Origin: Lepeophtheirus salmonis
Lineage: Eukaryota; Arthropoda; Copepoda; Siphonostomatoida; Caligidae
DNA length: 64,000 nucleotides
Assembly (NCBI RefSeq): GCF_016086655.4
Contig: NC_052135.2
Coordinates: 13,420,363-13,484,362, forward strand
Direction of reading: 5' to 3'
This document shows, one piece after another, positions 47,291 through 57,842 of the stretch. Each line of letters begins with the position of its first letter. Position 1 is the stretch's first letter. The notes below the pieces were generated by a model. It worked only from the letters and a program-made list of their open reading frames with translations. It was not told the origin of the DNA and did no database searches. Made by a program: the position numbers and the translations under genes.

Positions 47291-49489
47291 TTATGAAAAA
47301 AAAGCAGGGTTCAAGTTGACAACTACAACTGGCACGCTAAAAAGTCCTTCAGATTTATCAAATAATCTAGAGACAATATATAAATCTTACAAATTCAAGA
47401 GTAGAAGTACCGTATATCATCTATCAAGAAATTGTACTATTGAGTGTCTGATGGAGGCCTGTGAATATTGGCTAAATTACGGTGAGCGAAAATTAAAAAA
47501 ATAAAGAATAATGGTTAGAAGGAGTGCCCTTATAATTTTTTTTCTCTTTATTTTGAAATTTGAACATAACAAGGAACAAGGAGCAGTATAGTTTAGAGTA
47601 GTCTCTGATAGCAAATATGTTGTCTTTTAAATTTACCATATCTTTAATGACATTCTTAATTTTAGATTTATCTTTTTTTCTTCAGATCTGCCCAGCGCGG
47701 TTGAAAAAATGCCTAATTATATACTTCATCTATAGAATTTTGGGATTAACATCTCTATCAAAAACAAACAAATACAACAATATGCCACAAGATTTAGACC
47801 TTGGAACACCCGCCAGTTAAAATCCACATTTATTATTGTTATTTAAGCCATAAAACACGACAATTATCTTTAAAATTTTCAATCACAGTAGGCTATGCTT
47901 TTTATTAAAATTCACGTTTTTACGAGTATAATTTTTTAATGAAATAACTATATAAATGAAAATCAAAGGCAATAACAATTGATAAAAAACAGTCCAGCAT
48001 TCAAAAGTTAAAGTAAAGATGAGGTATTTTACCTTGAATACAGCTTCTAAAGCTAAAATTAAATAGTAAATCTTACATCATAACTAAAGAAGATTTACCG
48101 TAAAATAAAAAGTTCGATTTTGATAGACTTTTTCCGTTTAGCTCTTAATTTACACTTATAGAATACTTAATAAATATACCCGTGTACACAATATTGAAGC
48201 ACACATGATATCATCTATAATCCATCAAATGAGTTGGTCTAAAACAAATGTTAAATGAAACTGATCCAGAGTGAACTTCTTTCAATGCCTGAATTATTTG
48301 TGTTCATTAAAAATAATATCGGTCTCCGACGGGTCTAGGATTTTCAGACTGGAATCCAACCCTAACACCTTTAACCCTGGATTCTAATCCAGAAACATCT
48401 TATTCAATTATCGATTTTCTTTGTTCTTTATATGTCAAAGTGTTTGTTGATATTGAAAGAAATAAACAAACACTGTCAATGCAAACATTCAAATATACAG
48501 CATCATATTGTTTGTATATATCTTTAAACATATAGAACCTGATTGGGCCTTTCTTTTTCTTAGTATTATTTTTTTGTCCGATTAAGAATGCATGACAAGA
48601 AATATTCTATGTCTCTTTACAAAAATAATAATTTTTTCTATTATTTGTTTATTTGCCAATAAAGAAGAGAAAATGATGAATGCAAAAATCATTTTTTGAT
48701 TGCATAAATTCGAGGGTGAAAATAAAAGTATGATATTTCTCCTTGAGGCAAATCTTGCTCCAAAAACGTTTTTTTTTCTTCTTTATTCATGTTGATTTCA
48801 ATCTTACTTTGTTGAAGAAATAACCTATAAGTTTTCTTATCTATTTTTATTATTAACTTAGTTTAAGTAATGCTTTTGGCGGCAAAAACTTTATTGCTTT
48901 TATGTTTATGTTTGACTATACAAACTCATCATGATAACTTGATCCATTCAACTTTATGTGAACATCTTTTAGGAATATTTTATGTTTTATTGATATTTTT
49001 TTTATAAAATCTCAAAACTTCTCTAGGAAGAAATACCTTCAATTTTAAATGTATTCTGATCACATTAACTTTACTCTAAATAATTAGTATTCTATGGTTA
49101 ACAAAATGAAATATCCTGGACTCAACGAAAAAAAATAACACTTATCTTTCAAAAGAAGAATTGACAAACAAAAAAGAAATAAACATTTACTATTTATAGT
49201 AAAAAATGTCTAATTTAAAAAGTTTTTTTATGTTCCATTAATTGTACAGATGGAGTTGCACTGATTAAGTAAAAATAAACACTATCGATACAAATGTGAT
49301 AATGGTCCAAATACTCGTGAGTTTTATTTTTATAAAATTGCACATTTATGTAACTTTGATACAAGACATACCCACTAATAGAAATCATTTTAATCACTAT
49401 TATTGTTCATATGTAGAACAATAATTCTATATGACATAGGAATTGCCTTTCAATTTCATATAAATAATATGTATTTACTAGTCATGGAA
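47291..49489. other. Non-coding stretch with one repeat F end
   Basis: AT-rich sequence. A repeat F end lies at 48235-48369 (tctaggattttcagactgga then atccaaccctaaca). The small ORFs at 47316 and 47617 show no family signature or splice context. Confidence 0.4.
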
Positions 49490-50017
49490 ATTTTCCCCCC
49501 CCAAAAAAAAAAATAATTTGGATGCTTTCATAAACCCACAGTCCTTTACAAAAAATTAGGTTTCAAATCTAAAATAAAAAAAATAAAAATCAAGTATCAA
49601 AATTTTTGCACGAAATTTTTTTTAAATCCACAGTTTAATCATAAAAAAATATTTTTTTTGGAGAAAAATTCACAGAATTATATATTTTGCAATAAAATTT
49701 CAAAAACCCACAGCTGTTTATAAAAGAATTTCAGAAATTATATTTCAAATATAAAAGGAAAAAAAAATTCAAATATTCCATTTCTGGAGAGAAATTTCAA
49801 CAATCCATAGCTGTTTAAGGAAAATTAAATTTTTGAGGAAAAAAATTTTGTAATATTAAATTAGATTTCAAATATGAAACATTTTCGGGAGAAATTCTAA
49901 AAATTTAGAGCTACTCACGGAAAATTAAATTTCAAATTTTTGTGAAAAGAAAAAATTTAATTTGAGGGGTACGCAGTACCTCCAGCACACACACACCCTC
50001 CCCCTCCGACGCCCCTG
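49490..50017 (-). mobile_element. Family C element, one end
   Basis: Many AT-rich units with caaaaacccacagctgttta and caacaatccatagctgttta. It ends cctccccctccgacgcccctg at 50017. The left terminus is not recognised. Confidence 0.65.
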
Positions 50018-50869
50018 ATTATTAATAAACAATACTCACAGAGTAGATGACGACTAAATTTTCATTTGTACATACCAGCAGGTCCTATTTTATGGAGCTC
50101 TGACAATATATGTACTCTAGACCTATAAAAAACACACTTTTTGAAGCTTTGTTAGGTATCCGTATTTTTCCCCATGCTTTGACATGTGAGAAGAAATAAA
50201 ATCTTTTTTTAGGGATTCTGAATACACCCTATACTCTCGCACTTTTTGCTTAGAGTTTTGAAAATTGTAGTTTTTTTCGAAAAATTAAACTTCTACAAGT
50301 ACTCATACACACATAATCTAGCAACATATATATGTAACAATCCTCTCTATATGATGGCTTATACTCATCACACCAAATATGTTTCTAATAGGGCGATGAT
50401 AAGGATGATTAATGGATGTGCTACAGTTTGCTTAAATAAAAGGTTGCGCCCTAATTAATATATTAATTATAGACATTAATACAAATTATGTATAATAACA
50501 TACATAAACACATATGTCATATTTAAAAAAAGAGAAATAACTAAATATTTTTAAAGTCAATGCAAAACTTTTTTATTCTACAAATATATTAAAAAAAGGC
50601 ATTAGATTGATAAATTATCAGGTATTATTAGTCTTCATCTACTCTTTATTAGTATTGTTTACATATAATATTGCATGTACTATTACATATTAAAAGTATG
50701 AATGTATATTGTCGCCGTAACGTACAAAAATAATTGCAAGTAATGTCGAAGTTATCAAAGGGTTGATGTCTGTGGGTATCAAATGAGATGCGCCCTCTAT
50801 ATTATTAACATACGTTCTTCTTTATTAGTTCTACCATTTGAATGTTTTGGTCAACTACAACGTTCGAAA
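50018..50869. other. Non-coding stretch
   Basis: AT-rich sequence without supported features. Confidence 0.4.
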
Positions 50870-51175
50870 TGAACGTAGTTACACGGACAATTACAACAGC
50901 TTAGCTGTCCTGACGTTTTATTAGATTAGCTGTGGGCAGCTATCAAATGAGAGAAATCACCATAAATCCCACTCCGTGGTTACCAATGATATAGGTAGGA
51001 ATTACTCCGTTGTCGATCCTCAATTCAACTCCGAGTCCAGTATGGACTCGGAGTTATAACTTCACACGAAATCTTCAGTGTTTTTTTATTTGTTTTTTTT
51101 TTTGTCTTTTCGCACGCAAGTGATTAATTTATAATTTTATGTTCTCTTCAAGAATAAAAGAATAATGATAACTAT
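50870..51175 (+). repeat. Family A copy
   Basis: Contains cgtagttacacggacaatta, ttattagattagctgtgggc, aattactccgttgtcgatcc, tcaattcaactccgagtcca and gaataaaagaataatgataac. The gagtccagtatggactcgg segment is a local palindrome peculiar to this copy. Confidence 0.6.
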
Positions 51176-51177
51176 TA

Positions 51178-51540
51178 TTGGGTCGGTCTAAAAAAAATAA
51201 AAAGACTTTAGTTCTCTCAGTCCGGTCCCAATAAAATGTGTCATTCATAGGACCAGTCCATATTGGTCTTTTGTAGAAACTACAACACTTGTGGGAGATG
51301 TGTGACTAGAACATATGATAATCCATTCTCGCTATAATTTATTATTTTCTTTGATCTTATATTCTTCAATCCTAGCTATGTGTGTAGAAAATAAAAATAT
51401 AGCCAGGACCTTAGGTCTGAAAGGCCGATGTATCAGTCCTTAGGACCATGGAATGGTAAAAAATATTGGACTAATAAGGGTGGGGGAAAAAAACTGATTA
51501 GGCAATCCGTCCAAGGACTGATCCAACAATAATGATAACA
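51178..51540 (+). repeat. Repeat G, uninterrupted copy
   Basis: It starts gggtcggtctaaaaaaaata and contains gtcccaataaaatgtgtcat, gtgactagaacatatgata and ggccgatgtatcagtcctta. It is the reference for the interrupted copy at 36945-37800 and the inverted one at 55270-55625. Confidence 0.5.
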
Positions 51541-51701
51541 GCTTCACACTCCTCAATTCTCATTTTTTCCCCCTAAACTATAGCAATTGGCGTATATACA
51601 ACTTTGATATTTTTCAAAAAAAAAATTAGTCCATTTATCAGCGTATTAGTGCTTAACAGAATGGCCACCTCCGAAGTATAGTGTATATTATGTATAATAA
51701 C

Positions 51702-52054
51702 TAGTGATAGGACGATGAATCGGACTGGGAGGGTCGGGTGTTTTTTCTTGAATAGGAATTAGAATTGGGAAGATAATATTTAATTTGTCATTCGGATTCT
51801 TACTTATTTCTGGTATTTAACTTATTATTACTTTTCTAAGTTATGAAAAAAAAAAACACAAAAAAATTAATACTCGAAATTTTTTTCCTTCAAATTTAAT
51901 TCTGGATTGTCTTTGAAAAAAAATTCCAAAACTAGCAAAATGGTCTTTGTTTAAATCTTACTAAAATGTTAAAGAATCGGAATCGGCATTGGGAATTTTT
52001 ACGAGAATTTCATCAGCATCGGGATTTGCTTTTTTTTGAATTGTTCCATCACTA
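51702..52054 (+). mobile_element. Complete hAT-like MITE (family H), TSD ATAATAAC
   Basis: It starts TAGTGATAGGACGATGAATC and ends gttccatcacta. ATAATAAC flanks it exactly (51694-51701 and 52055-52062). At 353 bp it is about 80 bp shorter than the copy at 11492-11927, mainly because it has fewer interior AT-rich units. Confidence 0.88.
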
Positions 52055-52887
52055 ATAATAACCACAATTCCTTGTGTACTATACTACATATACCTATATA
52101 GCTTTACATATATGAATAAATCAAACTCACCATGATATATAGGATAAAAAAGGATATATTTTTACCAAGTTACATTTCTTTTTTTCTTTGAAGATCAAAA
52201 TCCATTTGGTTTGGAAATTGTGTATATTACGTAGTTTGTATTTTAAGATAATTTATAAAAAGATATAGGATAAGAATAAATAACTTTTGGAGTTAAATGT
52301 ATGTATTTGTATTGATATACAAGATAAAAAGACACTTGTGTATTAAATATATTATTACAAATAAGTAAGGAACAGAGGCAAAAGTGTCTACAAAATAACT
52401 TTTTTGAAATAATATAAACAGAAAACTCATTCTCTGAGCTTCCTTTTAACATATTTGTATACTATATAAGAAGATTTATGTGTGTTGCTTCATCAAAAAA
52501 AAGAACAAGAAACACAACAAATCCTTCTTATAATATGTATGTTTTATTATTGAATGACATTAAGATTATGATTGATGTATCATCAACGTTATTTTCTGAA
52601 TACTACATTCACTGATGGAACATAGCAGCTGTGCAGTTCTTGTTTTCACTTTTTCTTTCTTACTTGATTCCCTTTGCCTCCACAGTCCTCCATTCCGATT
52701 GTATGAATGGGAATTTATGATAATGGATAGTAAAGAAAAGCTCTGATAAAAGCAAACACTGCATTTATTCCCCTCATTTGACTGGTAAAGAACATTTGAC
52801 TATTTTTAATTTCCTTTCATTCAAATGATGCTCCTATAAACATTCAGAAATGGAGTCAAACGTTATTCATAACGTAATTCCAGCTAC
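52055..52887. other. Non-coding stretch
   Basis: AT-rich sequence. The minus-strand ORF 52243-52452 shows no family or splice evidence. Confidence 0.4.
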
Positions 52888-53010
52888 TAGTGATGGGTTC
52901 GCTATGGAAATCTAGGATCGGTCTGAGACCTTTATAATTTCAACTAATTTGGATTGGTCTGGTAGTAAAATTCGGTCTACTAGAACAAACAAGGCGACAT
53001 AAATTAATAA
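52888..53010 (+). repeat. Repeat F, left end
   Basis: TAGTGATGGGTTCGCTATGG, aaatctaggatcggtctgag and tttcaactaatttggattgg. The partner end may be at about 53670-53693 (gagcctcaacacta), but the 8-bp flanks agree at only 5 of 8. Confidence 0.4.
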
Positions 53011-53084
53011 AAACAAAGTAGCAAAATACGCTTGCTAGATTGAGGAGATCTATGGTTGTAGTGACATCTTATTTTTTTACACGC

Positions 53085-53265
53085 CAGATGTCGCTTTTTA
53101 TGGTAGCACAAATGATGTTTTTTTTTCATTTTTTCTAATGCTTTATGCAGATTCTCCTTCCCTTCGCAGAATTTATCTTATTCATTCAGTTAAATGGGCG
53201 ATTTCATGGGGACTACGTAGTTTGTTATAGATGAGTATTTAACGCTCCTAGCGGACTAAAAAGAA
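53085..53265 (+). repeat. Repeat E, copy 2
   Basis: Contains cttcgcagaatttatcttat, ttcagttaaatgggcgattt, catggggactacg and cgctcctagcggactaaaa, partner to 43545-43660. Confidence 0.45.
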
Positions 53266-54473
53266 AGTGTCGCTACGACCCCTTTATTGTAGAAATATTG
53301 ATCAAGTGGTCTTTGTTTTTCTATTTTATTTTGAAGCTTTTGAACGCTGTCGGAAGATATTCTTCCCTTGAACTCAATCTGCGTAGTTTTTATTCATGGT
53401 TGCTTCTAGAGAAGAAAATAGACATGACTTATATGGATTTCAAATACCATTCCTAGGTCCGATGAAGTAATTGTATGCCTACTTATACTTGATCAATGCA
53501 AATCCATCTGACCAAATAACGGAACATTATTGAATATTCTTTTCTGTTTTTCTTTAGAAAATGAAGTTTCGTTCTACAATTTTAATTTCGGTGCACGGTT
53601 TGAATTAATGCATATACCGAAATATCAGTCTTAAAAAAACTCTCTTATGACCGAACCGAACTAAAAAAAATACATCGAACCGAGCCTCAACACTACTAAA
53701 TACATATTCTGTAATGTAATAATAAAACTACTACATAACTCCTTTATATCTAATGGTAAAGTGAATGATCCCGTGTGCTGACTCAACATCTCCCATCAAA
53801 AAAATATTCGCTACGTTAACACACATATAAATATGTGTGTGTGTACCTTTAAAATGGGAATAAATTGAATCAAAGACATTAAATTACCATTTTCTCCATT
53901 AGATGATTGAGTAATTGATTTAAGTATCTCATAGAATTTAGTCAAAAAAAAGATCCCTTTGTACTATCAAAAAGATACCATACCGTTGTATATATTAAAT
54001 ATTACATACATAAAAAAAATATAGATAATAATTAACTTTTTTTTATCAACAGCAGCATTAAAATATAAAACCCCTAAACACAAAAGTTATATACCTATAT
54101 GTTTATATAGAGAAACGTCCAGTTTGTAAAGAATTAGAAACATAATCGTAGAAAAAGTCAAAAATTATACATTTCATTTCAAATTTTCCTCCAAGGCTTT
54201 TTATTATTATTCTTATATATATTTTACCTGCCTTTCTCTTTCTTTCCTTGGGAAACAATGAACTTCATTTTTTATCAATCTCAAGTTATACTCGTATATA
54301 CAATAGGCATACTATTATATATACGAACTGCTTTTAAAGATAAAACATCCAACCCGTCCCTCAATATATAGTTCATATAACAGTATACATACATCCTATC
54401 AGCTACTCGCAGACGAAAAGATGAACATGTGATTTATTTTTCTCCAAATTTAGTTGGCTGCCATAATACTTTC
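53266..54473. other. Non-coding stretch
   Basis: AT-rich sequence with a short (TG)n tract near 53836-53846. No gene is recognised. Confidence 0.4.
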
Positions 54474-55259
54474 AAGGGACATCTGCATAGGGTGGTACGG
54501 AGGTACTGGAGCCCCCCCCCAATGAACGAATTTTTGCTATTTACTATAAATTTTTTTCGTCAAAAATTGATTCAGCACAGCAAAAATTTTAAAATTTGAA
54601 ATTTTTTTCAAATTTTGAGTATCAATGGATTTTTGAAATTTTTTTCACAAAAATTTAATACTTAAAATTTCATTTTGTGATTTTTTTTCTTAAAATTTGA
54701 AATTTCTAAAAAAGCTATGAATTTTTTATCCAAAAAACATAATATTTGAAATTTTTTGAAAAAAATAATTTTTGAAAGTTCTTTTTTGAGTTTTTTTTTT
54801 CCAAAAAATTATTTTCTTGTGAATAATTATGGATTTTTGAATTTTATAGCAAAAAATTTAATGTTTTTTTTTTTTGTGAATAGCTTTGGATTTTTGACAT
54901 GTTTTTTTTCCAAAAAATTTTTAATTTCTAAAAAAGCTAGGAATTTTTGATTTTCTTTTTGAAAAAAACTTATATTAGAAACGTATTTTTTTGAATTTTT
55001 TTCCTAAAAAAACTTAATATTTGAATTTTTTTGAAAAAAATGGATATTTGAAACTTCTTTTTTGAAATTTTTTTCCAAAAAATTAATTTCTTGTGAATAA
55101 TCATGGATTTTCGAATTTTATAGCAAAAAATGTAATATTTAAATTTTTTTGTGAATAGCTATGGATTTTTGACATTTTTTCTCGAAAAAGTTTAATTTTT
55201 AAAATTCCAAAAATCAGTCCCCCCCTCCCCCTCCTTCTAATAAAAAACGGACGCCCCTG
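54474..55259 (+). mobile_element. Family C element with 5-bp target duplication CTTTC
   Basis: The left end is aagggacatctgcatagg and the right end aaacggacgcccctg. CTTTC occurs immediately outside both (54469-54473 and 55260-55264). At 786 bp it is the longest intact copy. It shows several tandem units of tttttgtgaatagctNtgga / gatttttgaNattttttNcc / aaaaaatttaatatttgaaa. Confidence 0.85.
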
Positions 55260-55269
55260 CTTTCTCTCT

Positions 55270-55625
55270 TCTAGGCCACAGTGGTGCCATCAACAATTGT
55301 TGAATTCACTACGCAAATCACTTAATATATCAAAACATTCTTTTAATTGAATATTAACAAGGTGAATTCTGCAATTTAGCCCTAGGACTGCATTCCAAAT
55401 CAGTCCGTTTTTTCTTCCCATTTCTGTATTTTTTCTAATCGGTCCGGTCTTTTTCACCTTATCATCTGACTGAAAGATCAATTAGTGGATCCAATAGTCC
55501 TAGCTATTTTTTTATTTTCTTCACTCCTAACTTAGATTGAAGACAATAAAAATGAAGAAAGAATAAATAATACCTTTCTAATGTATAACAATACTATAAA
55601 AAAATACGACATCAATGCATTTTAA
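55270..55625 (-). repeat. Repeat G, inverted copy
   Basis: The minus strand shows ggactgatttggaatgcagt-like, aaaagaccggaccgattag, ctgaaagat and cctagc segments matching 51178-51540. It lies just downstream of the signal-peptide exon. Confidence 0.4.
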
Positions 55626-55766
55626 CGTTCCAGAATTCAGTTCTAGGATCGCTTCCATAGCCAGGGATTTCTCCTCGATCTTATAGGCGTTTTTTGTCAC
55701 TTTTTTTATAGCTCTGAATCATTACCTAATATTTATACAACAATTAGAATTAATTTTTCTACTTAC

Positions 55767-55812
55767 CTAATAATAACTGGCACAGAATCACGAATTTATG
55801 AGGAAAGTTCAT
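55767..55812 (-). CDS. Dscam: Dscam coding exon 1: signal peptide
   Basis: From the ATG at 55812 the exon reads MNFPHKFVILCQLLL and then one base (G) of a split codon, followed by a strong donor (TTAG/GTAAGT) at 55766. The next Dscam exon, 12830-13136, begins with the last two bases of a codon, so the phases fit and give V-D-G-L-T after LLL. The peptide has a short basic start and a ten-residue hydrophobic core, as expected for secretion into the ER. The start context is AACAATG with A at -3. It is the only in-frame Met inside this exon, although the frame stays open to the exon's 5' end. The link to Ig1 across about 42.6 kb is inferred from phase, strand, order and content. RNA reads across the junction would settle it. 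Confidence 0.6.
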
Positions 55813-55941
55813 TGTTTCGAATAGATATCCCGCTGTGAATTGGTTTCTCTCTCTTATGCTGTAACAGAAAGAAGAAATTCCAGGATACTCAGGATAAATG
55901 AATGATAAGTATTCATATGCCTCTTTTATGAAAAGCACATT
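55813..55941 (-). promoter_or_regulatory. Dscam: Probable 5' UTR part of Dscam exon 1, with two uORFs
   Basis: A good splice acceptor (TTTACTTTTCAG/AATG) on the minus strand ends at 55942, so this exon probably begins at 55941 and an untranslated exon lies further upstream. Two short upstream ORFs are present in the leader: 55940-55926 (4 codons) and 55916-55854 (20 codons). Both end before the main ATG. They could lower or condition translation of the receptor. If transcription instead starts nearby, the acceptor is fortuitous. Confidence 0.45.
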
Positions 55942-56600
55942 CTGAAAAGTAAAGTATACAAATGTTATGTTAATATAAATTATTTTTTTCTTTCTTTTTC
56001 TATAAATGTATGTATGTATGGACATTTTGTCAACCTAGAAGGCATTAGATTTAGGTATATACTCATAAATAGATGTACCAACATATCATCATCTACTCCA
56101 TTTTATTTATAAACTGAGGGGGGGGGGGATGAATAAAGTCTTGAAGGCATTTCTCTATCCAAAAAAAAAGTACAAACTGAAGAAAACTTTGGATAAAAAA
56201 TGATCCAAACTTTATCTGCACGTTTCCAAGGAAATATATGCCAAACTATTGACTCATAAATACATAAAAAACTTGATATAAATATTGTCAAATGGAAACG
56301 TGGCGTTGATAAGTATCATATTGTACACAGTCCTAACCCTATTATGAAGGTTGTAAATCTTCCGTATGTAAAAAAAGGAAAAAAAAACAAAAACGAATGT
56401 AAATATTATAACCCTGAGAATTTGAATAATGTTGCCATAAATTTTTGTAAAGAATAATTACTCTATTTGTACTTAGGAATAAAATTACTATGTAAGATTT
56501 ACACTACAATCAATGACTGAAACAAGAACACACACACGTGACAATAATATTAATAATACCACAACATTATCTCCTTCTCAAAACAAAAACATAAAACTTA
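55942..56600. other. DNA upstream of the signal-peptide exon
   Basis: The first part, just upstream on the minus strand, contains TTAACATAAC-type branch-like sequence and a T-rich run before the acceptor at 55942. It also holds a G-run (56118-56127) and a family A start fragment (56395-56470). No clear core promoter was identified. Confidence 0.4.
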
Positions 56601-57060
56601 TCAAATATCAATTCCATAGCGATCTGGCGGTCTAGAAATTTGATTCGATCTGTACAATTCAATATCTTCAGGAGCTGAATAAACCTTTGGTGAAGAAATA
56701 GGTGGAGTATATGAAGAATCAAAAGTGAGTAGTTTCTCAGTAATATAAGATGCGCATGGAGCTAAGTCCATAACTGACATAAATAACTCCTTTCCACAAG
56801 AATATTTAACTATAGCAAACGACAGAATTGCTGTTAATTAATTCCACTTCGTCCACCAGAAGATCATTCACAAATCTTTGTAGGATTACAGGCTCTAGAT
56901 TCATCAACAAAGATGGTAAAGAGAAGATATTCTTGGAAATTGGAAAACTCTTTCATGAGGAGTGTAATTAGTGGAGGGACACAACAATGATCTTATAACT
57001 ACAGATATGATGTATGTAAGAGCGCGAGTAGAAGGTGGGAGTCAGACATATGGTCTCCCT
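56601..57060 (-). pseudogene. Ty3/gypsy-type retrotransposon relic, end of integrase/pol
   Basis: On the minus strand from about 57060 it reads short pieces in the order S-T-N-Y-T-P-H-E-R-V-F, E-P-V-I-L-Q-R-F, L-V-D-E-V-E-L-I, S-V-M-D-L-A-P and R-P-P-D-R-Y-G before a stop at 56601. This succession (tPHER, gPVllrr, plVDEVeL, vslrDLAP, RPPdRYg) is the C-terminal end of the pol of gypsy-like retrotransposons. The frame changes around 56910 and again near 56808, so the copy is dead. No LTR was recognised at either side, and the rest of pol is missing. It lies about 660 bp upstream of the Dscam exon on the same strand. Confidence 0.65.
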
Positions 57061-57259
57061 GAATTAAGATAATTCTTAATATCAGCTGGCTGTTATATAA
57101 ATAAGGGGAGATAAAATGTATTACTGCAATAGAGAAGATAATCTTCTACGTTTAAAATAACAATAAGATATGTGAGATTTCTTCTTTTAGAGGGAGATGT
57201 TAACAGCCCCAGGATTGGTTAAATAATGACCATAGAAGAAGAAAGAGCACACGCTCAAC
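57061..57259. other. Non-coding gap
   Basis: Short AT-rich sequence between the gypsy relic and a family A copy. No LTR-like end is apparent. Confidence 0.35.
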
Positions 57260-57430
57260 CGTTTTTCCTTTTCTAATCGCTATACTTAGTTGTTGTTTTT
57301 TCTTTACATACACCTCATCTTTAATTATAGCTGGAAGCTAAAACACAAGACCCACTCTGTATCAAGCAAGGACATTAGCCAGAATGACTCCGTTTTCGAT
57401 TCTCAAGGACTTACACTTATAACTTCCAGT
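57260..57430 (+). repeat. Family A copy, short
   Basis: agctggaagctaaaacacaa, gacccactctgtatcaagca, agaatgactccgttttcgat and acttacacttataacttcca identify it. Confidence 0.5.
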
Positions 57431-57439
57431 AGTATAATA

Positions 57440-57842
57440 TGGGATGTAACTTTATAAAGAAGTTTGGAATTTAAGAAAAAGTTCAAAAATATGAAAAATC
57501 CATAGCTATTTACCAAAGATTAAATTTTTGGAAATTTTTTTTTTTTTAAATCTATAGCCGGTCAAAAAAAAAATATTTATCAAATATCATTATTTTTTTT
57601 TATTTCACAAATCAACAGCTATTCACAAAAAAATAATTTTGAGAAAAAATAATTAAATATAAAAAAATTTATTATTTAAAATTTAATTTTTGATATCTTT
57701 TTTCAAAAGAGGTAATTTTTCAAATTATTTTATTATAAGCTATGGATTTTTGAAATTAAAAAATTAATTAATGGTTGGATTTTTTTCAAAAAAAATTCCA
57801 AAATCAGTCCCCTCTCCAAAATATAATCCTCTAGATGCCCCA
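57440..57842 (+). mobile_element. Family C element, decayed
   Basis: AT-rich units with aaaatccatagctatttacc and aatcaacagctattcacaaa. It ends aaaatataatcctctagatg then cccc. The left terminus is lost. Confidence 0.5.

Larger units (their letters stand above)
13137..55766 (-). other. Dscam intron 1 (about 42.6 kb), repeat-filled
   Basis: If the signal-peptide exon is assigned correctly, this whole interval is one intron. It has an acceptor at 13137-13138 and a donor at 55765-55766. It contains at least five mariner-type relics, one LINE relic, most of the family C copies, two H MITEs and many dispersed repeat pairs, each listed separately. No other host exon on either strand is supported. 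Confidence 0.5.
4241..55941 (-). other. Dscam: Dscam-family gene, 5' half (locus span)
   Basis: This is the visible part of a Dscam-like immunoglobulin-superfamily receptor gene, read right to left. Five coding pieces are bounded by canonical AG/GT splice sites, at 55767-55812, 12830-13136, 9848-10019, 8961-9208 and 4241-4367. They encode a signal peptide, Ig1, Ig2 and half of Ig3. Dscam proteins are single-pass membrane receptors with ten Ig and six fibronectin III domains. They act in neurite self-avoidance and, in arthropods, have been linked to haemocyte function. The motif CEIPSYVADYV in Ig2 is the strongest arthropod Dscam signature. The remaining Ig3-to-C-terminus exons must lie left of position 1. 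Which Dscam paralogue this is cannot be settled from the N-terminus alone. Confidence 0.85.

Noticed and set aside
55625..55735. Open minus-strand stretch reading AIKKVTKNAYKIEEKSLAME, preceded by a possible acceptor
   Set aside because: No convincing donor, no recognised family, and it lies inside the proposed first intron. It may be a transposon scrap but cannot be supported as an exon.
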